A DNA stretch of 27,608 bases from Elusimicrobia bacterium RIFCSPLOWO2_01_FULL_59_12 (lineage in GTDB: Bacteria > Elusimicrobiota > Elusimicrobia > 2-01-FULL-59-12), in contig MGUR01000074.1 of the NCBI GenBank assembly GCA_001800075.1, positions 1 through 27,608 of the forward strand. The letters are read 5' to 3'. Below, piece after piece: positions 6,627-15,681 of this stretch (its first letter is position 1; each line of letters starts with the position of its first letter). A program made the translations under genes and the position numbers. The notes beneath the pieces are model-generated. The model did no database searches. It was not told the origin of the DNA and saw nothing but the letters and a program-made list of their open reading frames with translations.

Positions 6627-8312
6627 TTAAAGACAACGGATCTGAAAGGCAGATTGGGCGATCAGCCGGTCATCCCAGCGCAGTACGACGTTCCAGGTCC
6701 CGTCGTAGAGGGCCCGGTCTGCGTCCCCCGGATCCTGAACTGAAAACGGATTTCGAAATAGGTGCTCCTGGGTAAACTGCAGCCAGATTTCAGCAGTCCG
6801 GCGCCCGGATGCAGGGAAGATCACCTCGTTCCGGCTATGCTGAATGACTTTCCCGTGAGGTCCTGTCCAGATGCCTTCCAGAATGTGTTTGCCGACGGCT
6901 TTTTCCGGAAGCGTGATGTAGCCGTGAATGGGACCTGAGCAGGCAAAGGTGCTTTGGGATTCTGTTCCATTGTCCTTTGCGGTGAGCAGAAGAACGGGAG
7001 GCTGCGGAATTTCGGCTCGCACAAGGCCGGCCTGCGAAAGGATTACGAAAAACAGCAGGACCATCGAGCGCACCCCCGCCCCCATGGCACTGGGGGCGTC
7101 CCGGACGAGGGAATTCTGGGGAACGGCTGTCGAAGCTTTCCCGTCAAAAGCCACTCCCAGTTCGGAATAGAACCCTTGGAGTTTCTGGAGCCACTTTTTT
7201 TGACTGAACTCCCGGGCCACACGTTCCTGAAAGCGTCTGGCCTGAACCTCGAGCTCGGTATGGCCCTCCCGGGAAAGGGCCCGCAGGAGACTTAAGGCGG
7301 AGACTTCAGCCGGCTCCTCGGGAGCGATCGAATGGCCGTAGCTCTCATCGGGAATTAAATCTATCACGCCCCCGACACGGGTGCCCATGACGGGAGTTCC
7401 CGCCCAGCCGGCCTCGATCAGGTTAATCGGGAGGCCCTCCGCCTTCGAGAAGGACAAGAGCAGATCCAATCCAGCCAGTTCATCCGCCACGTCTTTTCGA
7501 TAGCCCATCCAGAGGACGCGTTTTTCGAGTCCTAGATGAACCGCCTGTTGACGCAGCGTGGCTTCAAGGGCCCCTGATCCAAAAATCAAACATTTCCAAT
7601 CTCGGTTGCAGGGCAATTGATTCAGGCACGATAAGACTCGCAGCATCCGGTCATGGTCCTTCTCAGGGGACAGACGCGCGATCACGCCAAAAAGAAAAGG
7701 CCGATATCCTTGGAGTTCCTGGGGAAGCCAAAGCGCCTGGACCTTGCGCGCCTCTTCCGAGCGGTGCTTAGGGTCCGCCCGGCGTCCGTCGATACCATTT
7801 AAGTGGCAGCGGAGCTGTTTCGAATTCAGCCCGGAGCGTAATAGAAATTCGTAGTCGGTGCTGGACACCGCAAGAGCCCGGTCAAAATTCTTTAGGACAT
7901 ATCGACGGTACAGGAATTCATACAGCCGCACCTTCCAGTCCGGTAAACCATGAACGCCGTGGTGCGTCGAGATGATCGGAAAGCAAGGGTGTTCATTTTT
8001 TCGCCGGGTCAGAAGCAAATAAACCGAGGCTTTGATGGCGTGGGCATGAACCAGGTCTGGATGGAGATGCCGCAGAAGTTGATGCAATTCGCCGATGGCC
8101 TTCCGGTCCCAGCGTCTTCTCACAAGGATAGTGTGATAGTCCAAATTCAGAGCCTGCGCATAGTCATGAAGGGGATCCGTTTTGTGCAATCGACCAATCC
8201 TGTCCTCCAATAAATTTACGATCACACAGGGAGTCCGGGCGCTCGCTAGCGCGGGTAACACCAATCGCTCAGGTCCGCTGACGGAACTGGAGTTAAAGAG
8301 ATGGACAATCAT
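6627..8312 (-). CDS. GT4 glycosyltransferase fused to a signal-like segment and a secreted domain
   Basis: Residues 1-385 form a GT-B fold glycosyltransferase of family 4: N-terminal domain with HPDLVHAHAIKAS and ISTHHGVHG, donor-site motif GVIARLSPEKDHDRML (about 209-224) and the E-x7-E element EGLPINLIE (292-300), then GTPVMGTRVGGVIDLI. This part transfers a sugar from a nucleotide donor on the cytoplasmic face. After a linker, residues about 416-433 (MVLLFFVILSQAGLVRAE) look exactly like a signal peptide core with an A-x-A-like end. Residues 434-561 are a strand-rich, non-catalytic domain (CSGPIHGYITLP, IWTGPHGKVIQH, WNVVLRWDDRLIAQSAF). No stop interrupts the join. An internal ATG (Met410 or Met417) lacks a clear ribosome site. 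It lies 15 bases after the GNAT gene, and a GGAGG is close to the ATG. Confidence 0.88.
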   Translation of the reverse strand: MIVHLFNSSSVSGPERLVLPALASARTPCVIVNLLEDRIGRLHKTDPLHDYAQALNLDYHTILVRRRWDRKAIGELHQLLRHLHPDLVHAHAIKASVYLLLTRRKNEHPCFPIISTHHGVHGLPDWKVRLYEFLYRRYVLKNFDRALAVSSTDYEFLLRSGLNSKQLRCHLNGIDGRRADPKHRSEEARKVQALWLPQELQGYRPFLFGVIARLSPEKDHDRMLRVLSCLNQLPCNRDWKCLIFGSGALEATLRQQAVHLGLEKRVLWMGYRKDVADELAGLDLLLSFSKAEGLPINLIEAGWAGTPVMGTRVGGVIDLIPDESYGHSIAPEEPAEVSALSLLRALSREGHTELEVQARRFQERVAREFSQKKWLQKLQGFYSELGVAFDGKASTAVPQNSLVRDAPSAMGAGVRSMVLLFFVILSQAGLVRAEIPQPPVLLLTAKDNGTESQSTFACSGPIHGYITLPEKAVGKHILEGIWTGPHGKVIQHSRNEVIFPASGRRTAEIWLQFTQEHLFRNPFSVQDPGDADRALYDGTWNVVLRWDDRLIAQSAFQIRCL

Positions 8313-8327
8313 GATCCTCCTGAACGC

Positions 8328-9530
8328 TTAGCAGGCCACACGTTCGGAAAAACCTGCCTTCTCGATCATGCGTTGAGATGCCCGATTGGCGAGGATCGTA
8401 TCGACATAAAATCGCCGGTATCCTCGTTGCGAAAGAAAAACAAGACCGTGGTGAATGGTGGCGGAAGCCAAACCTTGACCACGGTGTTGCGGGTCCGTCC
8501 ACAAGGTTTCCACAACAATGGCGTCTCGTTCCACGGGATACGTGCGGCACTTTCCCAGATTCAGCCAGCCGAATTGGACCACTCTTTTTCCCCGGATGAC
8601 ACCGAATAAGATGCGACTCCCGCTCAGGACTTTCAGAGAGGTCTTGAGTGCTTCCTTCCACCCCCAGGTCTTCACCCAAATTAGAAAATGCGCAGCGATG
8701 CTCCGAAGTTTTGCGGCCACAATGAAAGCGCCTTCAGGTAAAACCTTCGGAGTCAGGGGCCCGGGGACATCCATCCGATAAATTAACCGTTCCTGCTCAG
8801 GTGATGCGGGCCTGAGTGGGGTTGAGAGGATCCAGTTCGCTTTGTGAGGATAAAACAGGAATTTACGCTTGAATCGCCGCATCGATTCCGAGGCGCCAAA
8901 ATACGTTCCGTAACTGTAGATTTTGACCGCTGGATAGGAGGTGTAAAGCTCGCGAGCAATCTCAATGATCAGCAGAGGAACAATGCCGTCGTTGAGGTAC
9001 CGGTCATGCCCGTAGAAATCGGCCAAATTGCAAAGATCGCCAGCGACGAGACAGCCGGCATAGGCCAGGAGTTTGCCATCTTTGAAAACACCAAAATAGG
9101 GATAGTCATGGTAGGGTGATTGGGAAGGAGGATGGGTGATCGGACGAACCCGGCCCTCGCGTATTTCCAGAGGAAGCGTACCCTGCCGGACCGGAGTCGA
9201 CTGCCAGATCTCACGAATATCTTCCAAGCGGGTGTTAAAATCGAACCGCTTCATTTCGTACCCGAGCCGCAGGGCCTTCCGGTGGTTTCCCCGCGCCGGG
9301 GACTCGAGCAGGCTGAAATACGTCTCGAAATCAACGGGCATTTTGCATAAGGAAAATCCGTATTTGTATTTTTCAACAAAAAACAATTTGGGATGACGCG
9401 ACCGGGCTTCGGCATAGTAGCTCTTGACCACTTGGGCGTAGAAAGGATCGTTCTGCGCCGTTTTTTCCAGCATCAAATTGATCGACGCGGGAGGGAGGTG
9501 GTAAATATCGATGAGATCATGAATGCGCAT
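8328..9530 (-). CDS. Tandem GNAT-type acyltransferase
   Basis: The start is set at the ATG at 9530, four bases after the stop of the preceding gene; the frame runs open to 9632, but that part lies inside the FlgD-like end of the upstream gene. The 400-residue protein has a C-terminal GNAT domain (about 305-400): VVETLWTDP, the acetyl-CoA pyrophosphate loop QHRGQGLA (348-355), and NRASQRMIEKAGF. The N-terminal half (about 60-225) also resembles a diverged GNAT/FemAB-like fold (YPYFGVFKDGKLLAYAGCLV, LNDGIVPLLIIEIAREL), so it is probably a double-GNAT protein. In a polysaccharide operon the likely job is acetylation or aminoacylation of a sugar intermediate in the cytoplasm. The acceptor cannot be inferred. 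Confidence 0.85.
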   Translation of the reverse strand: MRIHDLIDIYHLPPASINLMLEKTAQNDPFYAQVVKSYYAEARSRHPKLFFVEKYKYGFSLCKMPVDFETYFSLLESPARGNHRKALRLGYEMKRFDFNTRLEDIREIWQSTPVRQGTLPLEIREGRVRPITHPPSQSPYHDYPYFGVFKDGKLLAYAGCLVAGDLCNLADFYGHDRYLNDGIVPLLIIEIARELYTSYPAVKIYSYGTYFGASESMRRFKRKFLFYPHKANWILSTPLRPASPEQERLIYRMDVPGPLTPKVLPEGAFIVAAKLRSIAAHFLIWVKTWGWKEALKTSLKVLSGSRILFGVIRGKRVVQFGWLNLGKCRTYPVERDAIVVETLWTDPQHRGQGLASATIHHGLVFLSQRGYRRFYVDTILANRASQRMIEKAGFSERVAC

Positions 9531-9534
9531 AGAG

Positions 9535-12500
9535 TTACCGGATGATGACCAATTGTCCTCGACCGGTTTGGTCGTTCGTCGTTTTAATGACATAGAGATA
9601 AATCCCGGAAGCCACATGGTCCCCCGAGTCATTGTTCAGATCCCAGGTGGCGATACCTCCGCTTGAATTCAGCCTTCTAACGAGATGCCCTGAGACAGTG
9701 AATACTTTGAGGGTCGCGCCAGCGGTGAGGTGGTCGAAGGTAATCGGTAGTGAGGCGTGACGGTCGGCCCGCCAGGGAATTGGGAAGACCCGCAGGCTCG
9801 ATAAATCTGATGGGACCAGCGTGACATTAGCTTGGGCCGGGGATGAAATATTATTACTGCTGTCGACGGCCATCACAGAGATTTGGTAATCGCCCGGGGA
9901 TAGATTCATGCTGGCCAATTGGGCCGAAGCGCTGGGTGTAAAAAAATTAGAGGCCGCAGTTCGAGCCCTTGTTTTCGATCCGGAAGTCGGGGACCCGAAA
10001 GAAAGAATCCTAGGAATGATCGACCATTGAAACCCGGCAATGCGATGGCCGGAGGGATAGCCGGCGCTGATTTGAGCATTGACGGGTAAGATAGGAGGAA
10101 GGTTAAGAGTCGGCGCTGGCAGAGAGCCGGGATTGTTCACCCCAGAAGCATCCAGTATGCCGGCCAACTGCAAGCGAGCAGCTTCCCAGACCCGGGGATC
10201 GTTGGACCAGCTGATGTCGGTGTGGACAAAGGTGGGATCACTGGGGTTGTCCACACCATACTCCCACAAGACCCTAGGCACCATCTGGTTGACGATGTTT
10301 TGCGTGGTTGTGGGATCGACCGTAGCAGCCAAGGTCAAGTAGTCCACATCCTGAATGCCTCTGCGCCAGTGCTTGAGGCGCAGGCTGGCAATGGGGCCGT
10401 TCACGCCGTAGGAGCTGGCCGGGAATAGCTGGTCGGTCCCTGGGTAAAACAAAACACCGTCTCCGTTGCTGTAATTCCACCCCGTCTGACCGATCACCGG
10501 GTCCGTGGTTCCCCTCCCCCCAAATGTCTGAGCGGTTTGGAAGACATCCGTGTTTCCACCATTGGCCTGATAATTGTTGTAGTAGGTCGCGTCCCAGAAA
10601 AACCATCGGTTAATGTGCTTTTTGTACTGGCCCCACGCCAATTCACGCAGCGCAACCCCATCATCCTCGGTTGCAAAGGAACCGGAGCCCGGCCGGCGCC
10701 CGTTGTACACGTAAAACCGTTTGCGGGCATCGTTGGTATAGCTGGCTACCAGGGGCTGCCATACGGATGAAAGACCAACACCGAAGGTGGTGGCGGCGAT
10801 ATCCAGGGAAGGGGTCTGGCTGGCGGCGGTTGGGAGCGGGAGGGTCGCCATGGATTTCATTTGACGACCCGGTCCGGGATTGCTCAAGATCCATTGCGCC
10901 CACGTCTGAATTTGGGGGTAATTGGACGATTCATCGATTAAATACAGGAAATATTCGGTGCTGGGGGCGTTCTGACTAAACCAGGTGGCCCAGGCATCGG
11001 AATGCTGGTTCATGTCCGTTTGAGTCCCGTTTTTCCAACTCCAGGAGCTATACGTCCCAACGGAATAGACGTTGTTGCCCGTATTCACACCGGGTCCGTT
11101 GTATCCGTGGGCGGCGGTAAAGAGACTGCCGTCCAGCCGGGGTCCCCAGTCCGCGCAAGGATGGTCTCCGAACGCCGCACAATCGTTGGATGAATCGTCA
11201 TTGATCAAGGAAATGCGGTGACGATGGGCCAGCATGAAATGGCGGTCCCTCAGCAGACTGGCTTCGGCGCCCGCGGCAGAGGCGGGATTGACATAGATCG
11301 CACCCAAATAGCGGGGATTGATCTCCGTGGATGAAAAGGCCAGCATGGTCTTGGAAGCAGGGGTGTCCGGGAGCGTATAATTGTAGACCTTCAACTGGAC
11401 CGGAATACTTCCCACGATGGCCCCGCCCTCCTGTACCACCAGGCTCCCCAGGTAATTGCCCACCGGAGCGGTTTTAGGGATATAGACATCGACCCAGATG
11501 CTCTGGTTGCGGCCGGCGGCAATCGTAAAGGTCGGGATCAGTTCCAGCGGGACGGCGATTTCAGGATAAAATTTATCATGGTCCGGCCGGCTCTGCCATG
11601 TGCCGCTCGCCGATCCGTTCCCGCTCCAAGGACGTCGCATCCGCTTCGGTACATGCCTTTCATCATAGGTCTCATAGGATAATTTGCTCAGCCCTTTAAT
11701 TTGCAGATACCGCACGTAGAAGAGCTCAATGTTGCGCTGGGTCCAATCAAAGACGCCGTTTCCTGTGGCCGGGAGAGAGGCGATGGTGGCCCCGGCGGGC
11801 CCATTCAGGCTGTTAAAAGACACGGCCACGTTGCTGGCGCCGGCGGTGCCGGCCTCGAGAATCACGTTAAAAGCCACGACTTCGTTGCGCCCACCAAAAA
11901 TCAAGATCTTGGAGCCGTCCCAAGCCTGGTTGTTAACGTTGGTGCCCCGCGTGGCGCGCAATTCGTCCCGGGTCACTTTGTCTTCGCCGTTATTGGCCCA
12001 GATGGCGGTGATGCCCTGAGCCTCGGAAACGGGAAAACCGAGGCCTACCAAACGGAGCAGCAGAAAAATGTAGATGAGCGCCGCTGTGTGCTGCCGCCCC
12101 GGAGAACGGACCCAGTTCCTGGCGACCAGCAAAGATCGGCCTCGCGCTAGCCCATAGACCAAATTCAACAACGTAAGAGGGAACAGATCGGCCCACGTCT
12201 TCCGCCTTAAGGTTAGTCGCAAGCTCAGCAGAAATGCAGGCAGCAGCAACACGCCCAAAGAAACCGCGGCCACATCCATTCTCTTTTGCCAGGCGACCAG
12301 GACCGCGCCGATTCCCAGGCCGGCCAGACAGACCAGGGTATAGAAACCGAACAGGACCGGCCGCGCGTTGGTGAGCGCCGAAGGATCGCGCAGGAACACC
12401 CGAAGTCCGTCCGTGGCGTGCCAGACGATCTTGCGATAAAATTCCCATACACCGGCCGGCGTCCCCAGATGCGCCACGGCAATCCTCGAATCGCCGATCA

Positions 12501-13068
12501 CCTGATACCCTGCGTTGCGCACCCGACCGCAGAATTCGCAGTCCTCATTGGTCTCTATGGATTCGTCAAACCGGCCGACGCGCTCAAATACGTCGCGGTT
12601 TACCCAGGTATTGCACGCGGGGACCCATGCGAGCACTCCTTGCTTTTCGACTTCCAGTTTCCCGTACCAGGTGCGCGCTACCCATCCCGCATCGTTGGGA
12701 ATGCGAAAGTGAGCCCCCACCACACCGACCCCCTCCTGGGACAACAAGGCTGTGGCTTGCATCAGCCAATCGGGGGGAACAATGCAATCCGCGTCCAGGA
12801 AAGCGAAGAGGTCGCCGCGGGCGCGGGAAGCTCCAAGATTGCGCAGCGCCGAAACATGCACGTCCGCTTTTTCCAGGACTGTCAGATTCAGAATCCCCGA
12901 ATACGACCGCGCAACGTCAAGGGTACGATCGGTCGAGCCGTTATCCACCACAATGACTTCAAAGGACTCCCGCGAAGATCCCAAGTGGACCAATGAATCC
13001 AGACATTGCCCGATCACGTTCTCTTCATTCAGGGCGGGAATGATGATCGAAACGACTTTAGCGTCCAT
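9535..13068 (-). CDS. GT2 glycosyltransferase fused to a DUF4091-type glycoside hydrolase and FlgD-like C-terminal domain
   Basis: The ATG at 13068 (AAGGAG ten bases ahead) overlaps the end of the O-antigen ligase gene by 11 bases; the product is 1177 residues. Residues 1-215 are a GT2 domain: SIIIPALNEENVIG, VVDNGSTDRT, the metal-binding LDADC (91-95) and ETNEDCEFCGRV. Residues about 235-310 hold two or three membrane helices. Residues about 326-350 (RQHTAALIYIFLLLRLVG, then VSEAQG) look like an embedded signal peptide. A long beta-rich extracytoplasmic region follows, ending in NGPIASLRLKHWRRGIQDV with YLTLA by 914, typical of DUF4091 glycoside hydrolases. A Fn3-like segment and a FlgD/type IX sorting-like domain (1092-1177: VFPIPWR, LKVFTVSGHLVRRL, GIYLYVIK) complete it. 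No in-frame start codon lies at the junction. Confidence 0.87.
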   Translation of the reverse strand: MDAKVVSIIIPALNEENVIGQCLDSLVHLGSSRESFEVIVVDNGSTDRTLDVARSYSGILNLTVLEKADVHVSALRNLGASRARGDLFAFLDADCIVPPDWLMQATALLSQEGVGVVGAHFRIPNDAGWVARTWYGKLEVEKQGVLAWVPACNTWVNRDVFERVGRFDESIETNEDCEFCGRVRNAGYQVIGDSRIAVAHLGTPAGVWEFYRKIVWHATDGLRVFLRDPSALTNARPVLFGFYTLVCLAGLGIGAVLVAWQKRMDVAAVSLGVLLLPAFLLSLRLTLRRKTWADLFPLTLLNLVYGLARGRSLLVARNWVRSPGRQHTAALIYIFLLLRLVGLGFPVSEAQGITAIWANNGEDKVTRDELRATRGTNVNNQAWDGSKILIFGGRNEVVAFNVILEAGTAGASNVAVSFNSLNGPAGATIASLPATGNGVFDWTQRNIELFYVRYLQIKGLSKLSYETYDERHVPKRMRRPWSGNGSASGTWQSRPDHDKFYPEIAVPLELIPTFTIAAGRNQSIWVDVYIPKTAPVGNYLGSLVVQEGGAIVGSIPVQLKVYNYTLPDTPASKTMLAFSSTEINPRYLGAIYVNPASAAGAEASLLRDRHFMLAHRHRISLINDDSSNDCAAFGDHPCADWGPRLDGSLFTAAHGYNGPGVNTGNNVYSVGTYSSWSWKNGTQTDMNQHSDAWATWFSQNAPSTEYFLYLIDESSNYPQIQTWAQWILSNPGPGRQMKSMATLPLPTAASQTPSLDIAATTFGVGLSSVWQPLVASYTNDARKRFYVYNGRRPGSGSFATEDDGVALRELAWGQYKKHINRWFFWDATYYNNYQANGGNTDVFQTAQTFGGRGTTDPVIGQTGWNYSNGDGVLFYPGTDQLFPASSYGVNGPIASLRLKHWRRGIQDVDYLTLAATVDPTTTQNIVNQMVPRVLWEYGVDNPSDPTFVHTDISWSNDPRVWEAARLQLAGILDASGVNNPGSLPAPTLNLPPILPVNAQISAGYPSGHRIAGFQWSIIPRILSFGSPTSGSKTRARTAASNFFTPSASAQLASMNLSPGDYQISVMAVDSSNNISSPAQANVTLVPSDLSSLRVFPIPWRADRHASLPITFDHLTAGATLKVFTVSGHLVRRLNSSGGIATWDLNNDSGDHVASGIYLYVIKTTNDQTGRGQLVIIR

Positions 13069-14461
13069 GAGCGGCGCGCTCCTTGATGGCGCTGGTGGCA
13101 AGAACAAGCCCGGCCAACAGATACGGGTACAGCATATAGGTATGGGATAAAAAACTCATGGCGACGCCATACCCCGCCAACGCATAAAACTGATCCGGGT
13201 TTTCCCGACGATGGATCCAAGCGATCTGGAAGACAATCACAAAGAACGCGATAAAAAGAAATCCGCCGACAAAACCTGACTCAGCGAAAGCCAGGAGCCA
13301 GCTCGAATGAGCCGTCCGCTGACCCCATTCATACTTCACGGTCGAGGCAAAGGTCTCGTAATTCGCGGGATATTGTCCGAATCCCACACCCCAGACCGGA
13401 TGGTGAAGAGTCATGTTGACGGCGGCTTTCCAGTAAATGAGCCGACTCTCCTGAGATATTTCCATTTCTTTCGTGGATCTTGAGCTGACATGGAGGGCCA
13501 GGACATAACCGAGGCCGAGAAAAGCGGCTATTCCCAGTAGTCTCAGACTCCGTCCCTGAGCCTTAAAGAGAGTTCCAAACGCGAGAATCTGCGCAAGAAA
13601 AGCGAGCAAGGCGCCTCGTGACTGGGTGTACCAGATGGCCAGAAGCGAGATCCCCGAGAACAGGATTCCCCCCATCCGCTGGACACTAGGGGCGAGAGGT
13701 CTGAACGCTGGGGCTAGCATCAGGGGGAGGACGATGATGATACCTGCGGCCAAATCGTTGGAATCGCCCAGCATCCCGATCGAATGGAGACGGCCGCCGA
13801 AGGCCGCATCCCGCGGCAGAATGAGATATTGATAAAAGCCCAGAATCACCAGCGCAAACGTGCTAAGCACCAGGGTCCGCTCCAGTTCCAGGACGCTGTG
13901 TTCGTCTTCAATGAGAAACAGGCACATGAGAAAGACAATCATGGACTTAAAAAATATGTTGAACCACTCCACCTGTGCGGCCGTGATATCCGGAACGCGA
14001 AACGTCGTCAGGAACAGCCAGGCGCTGTAGCTTAGAAGGAGAATGAGCCCACGCGTCGTCCGGATCGTCGGCTTTCCACATTTTCCCGGATACAGGAGCC
14101 AGGAGACCAAACAGACGGCCGCTAGAAGCCGGGGAAGGGCCAGGAGAAGCGGATGGGTCGTCAGGATTTCCCAGGGTCTTAGGAATAACATATGGACAAA
14201 GAAACAGAGCGCATTAGCAGGATGAATCAGAGAGAGCGTAAATCCGGCAGCGAGCGCAATGCCGAGCAGCGGCGAGACGCTGTAGAGGAGGGCCCCCAAG
14301 CCCAGGCTCAGCAGCCCAAACACAATCGATAACCCGACTATTTGCACCCGGGGGTTTCGTGAATAGTAGCCCGGGACGCTCGCCCGCTCAGCCTGAGTCC
14401 CAACAACCATGAGGAGGAAGAGGAGGAGGATGCCCGTTTCCAGATGAATATAAAAGTTCAA
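13058..14461 (-). CDS. O-antigen ligase / Wzy-type polymerase (WaaL family)
   Basis: The 467-residue integral membrane protein has about 11-12 hydrophobic helices and one large periplasmic loop (about 330-390). Family marks include IWYTQSRGALLAF (about 276-288), the loop motif HHPVWGVGFGQYPANYE (353-369) and HSSWLLAFAESG (385-396). These are the hallmarks of the O-antigen ligase/polymerase superfamily, which joins undecaprenyl-linked repeat units or transfers glycan to an acceptor in the periplasm. Beside a flippase, co-polymerase and exporter, the natural role is Wzy, polymerising the exopolysaccharide repeat, although a ligase cannot be excluded from sequence alone. Its ATG overlaps the stop of the Wzz-like gene (ATGA), and its own stop overlaps the GT2 fusion start. 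Confidence 0.9.
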   Translation of the reverse strand: MNFYIHLETGILLLFLLMVVGTQAERASVPGYYSRNPRVQIVGLSIVFGLLSLGLGALLYSVSPLLGIALAAGFTLSLIHPANALCFFVHMLFLRPWEILTTHPLLLALPRLLAAVCLVSWLLYPGKCGKPTIRTTRGLILLLSYSAWLFLTTFRVPDITAAQVEWFNIFFKSMIVFLMCLFLIEDEHSVLELERTLVLSTFALVILGFYQYLILPRDAAFGGRLHSIGMLGDSNDLAAGIIIVLPLMLAPAFRPLAPSVQRMGGILFSGISLLAIWYTQSRGALLAFLAQILAFGTLFKAQGRSLRLLGIAAFLGLGYVLALHVSSRSTKEMEISQESRLIYWKAAVNMTLHHPVWGVGFGQYPANYETFASTVKYEWGQRTAHSSWLLAFAESGFVGGFLFIAFFVIVFQIAWIHRRENPDQFYALAGYGVAMSFLSHTYMLYPYLLAGLVLATSAIKERAAHGR

Positions 14462-15681
14462 TTTCTACGCTCCAATTTCAGGGGACCCTCCCATGAAACG
14501 ACGGGGAGTACGCCCAGAAGCGGTACACCCAGCTGCTCTGCTAAAACCGCCGCGCGCAGTGTCGTCCGATGAAAATATTCCCGCAGGGCCGCCATGGACA
14601 GAGAGCCGATAAAACCCAGCGCGAATCCCCAGAGCGCCAGAAGCCCCTTCTTGGGCCAGAGAGGAGAGTCGGGGTACATCGGGCTTTTGACGGTGGCAAA
14701 GTAATCCCCTTGATGGGCTCGGTCGGCGTCCAGTGCGATATTGAGGTAATTCATTTTCTTCATGAGATCGTCATGAATCTCCTTGACAGCCGGCAAGGAT
14801 TGATCCCCCACCACAGCGTTCTCCTGAGCGGAAGGGGGCACCCCGCTTCCTAAAGAGGCACCCTGCCAGCGCCTCAGAATTCTTTCCCGGTCCCTGAGGG
14901 CCTTGATCATGGGATGGTCCTCGGTATACTGAGCGCTCAGGGCGCGGATCTGATTGCGAATATCCCCCAGTTCATCGCTGACGACCTGAGGGCGAATGGA
15001 AGCGCGCGGGTCCGGGATGGAGGCGATCATGCTGAAAGCCAGTGATTCCAAGCGCTTGCGAATAGCGTCCCGGATATTCACGAGGTTATTCCTATGCGTC
15101 TCAAGAAGTGTACGAATCACTTGAGCGTAGATCTCACGCGTGACCTGCAGGGTCACCTCCGGGTCGGTATAAACAAAGCTGACGTGAAAGGTGGTGTTAT
15201 TCAGATCAAATATTTGAATGCGGGAAAAGAGATCTTCACGGGCGGCGGGCACCTCAGACCCCTTCCGGGCTGGTTGATAAAGACCCAGCCCTTCCGCCAG
15301 ACGCTTGAGGGAGGGGAGCCGTTTCAGAATCCTTGGGTAAAAGGCCTCGGTGCCCTTCCTGGAATGATACATTCCGTATTTTTCGCCGATGGAATCTAGA
15401 AATTCCGGGGTCAGGGCTTGCCGGATCAAAGAGTCTCGTTCGGATTTCATTTCACCGGGATCACTGAGGTTCGGGATAAAATCTTGGATCAAAGGATTCT
15501 GAAAATATTTCGCATAGATGGTCAGGGTAAAATGACTTTTGTATTTTTTGGGCAAGGTGTAAGCCGCCACCGTGAATAGGGTCATTCCCAGGGTCGTTCC
15601 GATCAGCATGAGACGACGGTATTTCGAGAGGAGGCCGAAGACCTCTGCGGCATTGAATGTTGTTTCGATGGGTGTCTTCAT
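14458..15681 (-). CDS. Wzz/GumC-like polysaccharide co-polymerase (chain-length determinant)
   Basis: The 407-residue protein has the two-helix topology of polysaccharide co-polymerases: TM1 about 23-43 (RLMLIGTTLGMTLFTVAAY), a large periplasmic coiled-coil domain, and TM2 about 347-365 preceded by the Pro-rich PMYPDSPLWPKK segment (335-346). DIRNQIRALSAQYTEDHPMI (240-259) is the typical GumC-like coiled-coil motif. It would control polymerisation length and couple the Wzy step to export. The cytoplasmic tail is about 40 residues and lacks a kinase, which fits the separate ATPase gene just upstream. ATG overlaps that gene's stop by four bases; the next gene overlaps its own stop likewise. All evidence points to tight coupling of ATPase, co-polymerase and polymerase. 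Confidence 0.92.
   Translation of the reverse strand: MKTPIETTFNAAEVFGLLSKYRRLMLIGTTLGMTLFTVAAYTLPKKYKSHFTLTIYAKYFQNPLIQDFIPNLSDPGEMKSERDSLIRQALTPEFLDSIGEKYGMYHSRKGTEAFYPRILKRLPSLKRLAEGLGLYQPARKGSEVPAAREDLFSRIQIFDLNNTTFHVSFVYTDPEVTLQVTREIYAQVIRTLLETHRNNLVNIRDAIRKRLESLAFSMIASIPDPRASIRPQVVSDELGDIRNQIRALSAQYTEDHPMIKALRDRERILRRWQGASLGSGVPPSAQENAVVGDQSLPAVKEIHDDLMKKMNYLNIALDADRAHQGDYFATVKSPMYPDSPLWPKKGLLALWGFALGFIGSLSMAALREYFHRTTLRAAVLAEQLGVPLLGVLPVVSWEGPLKLERRN

Noticed and set aside
9530..9632. Longer start for the tandem GNAT gene, adding 34 residues.
   Set aside because: The extra stretch overlaps the end of the hydrolase fusion's FlgD-like domain in another frame; the ATG at 9530, just after that stop, is the sensible start.
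13029..13220. Other overlapping ORFs across the polysaccharide region (many of 60-180 codons on the plus strand).
   Set aside because: They are antisense or frame-shifted shadows of well-supported genes, lack ribosome sites and have atypical Arg/Pro-rich composition.
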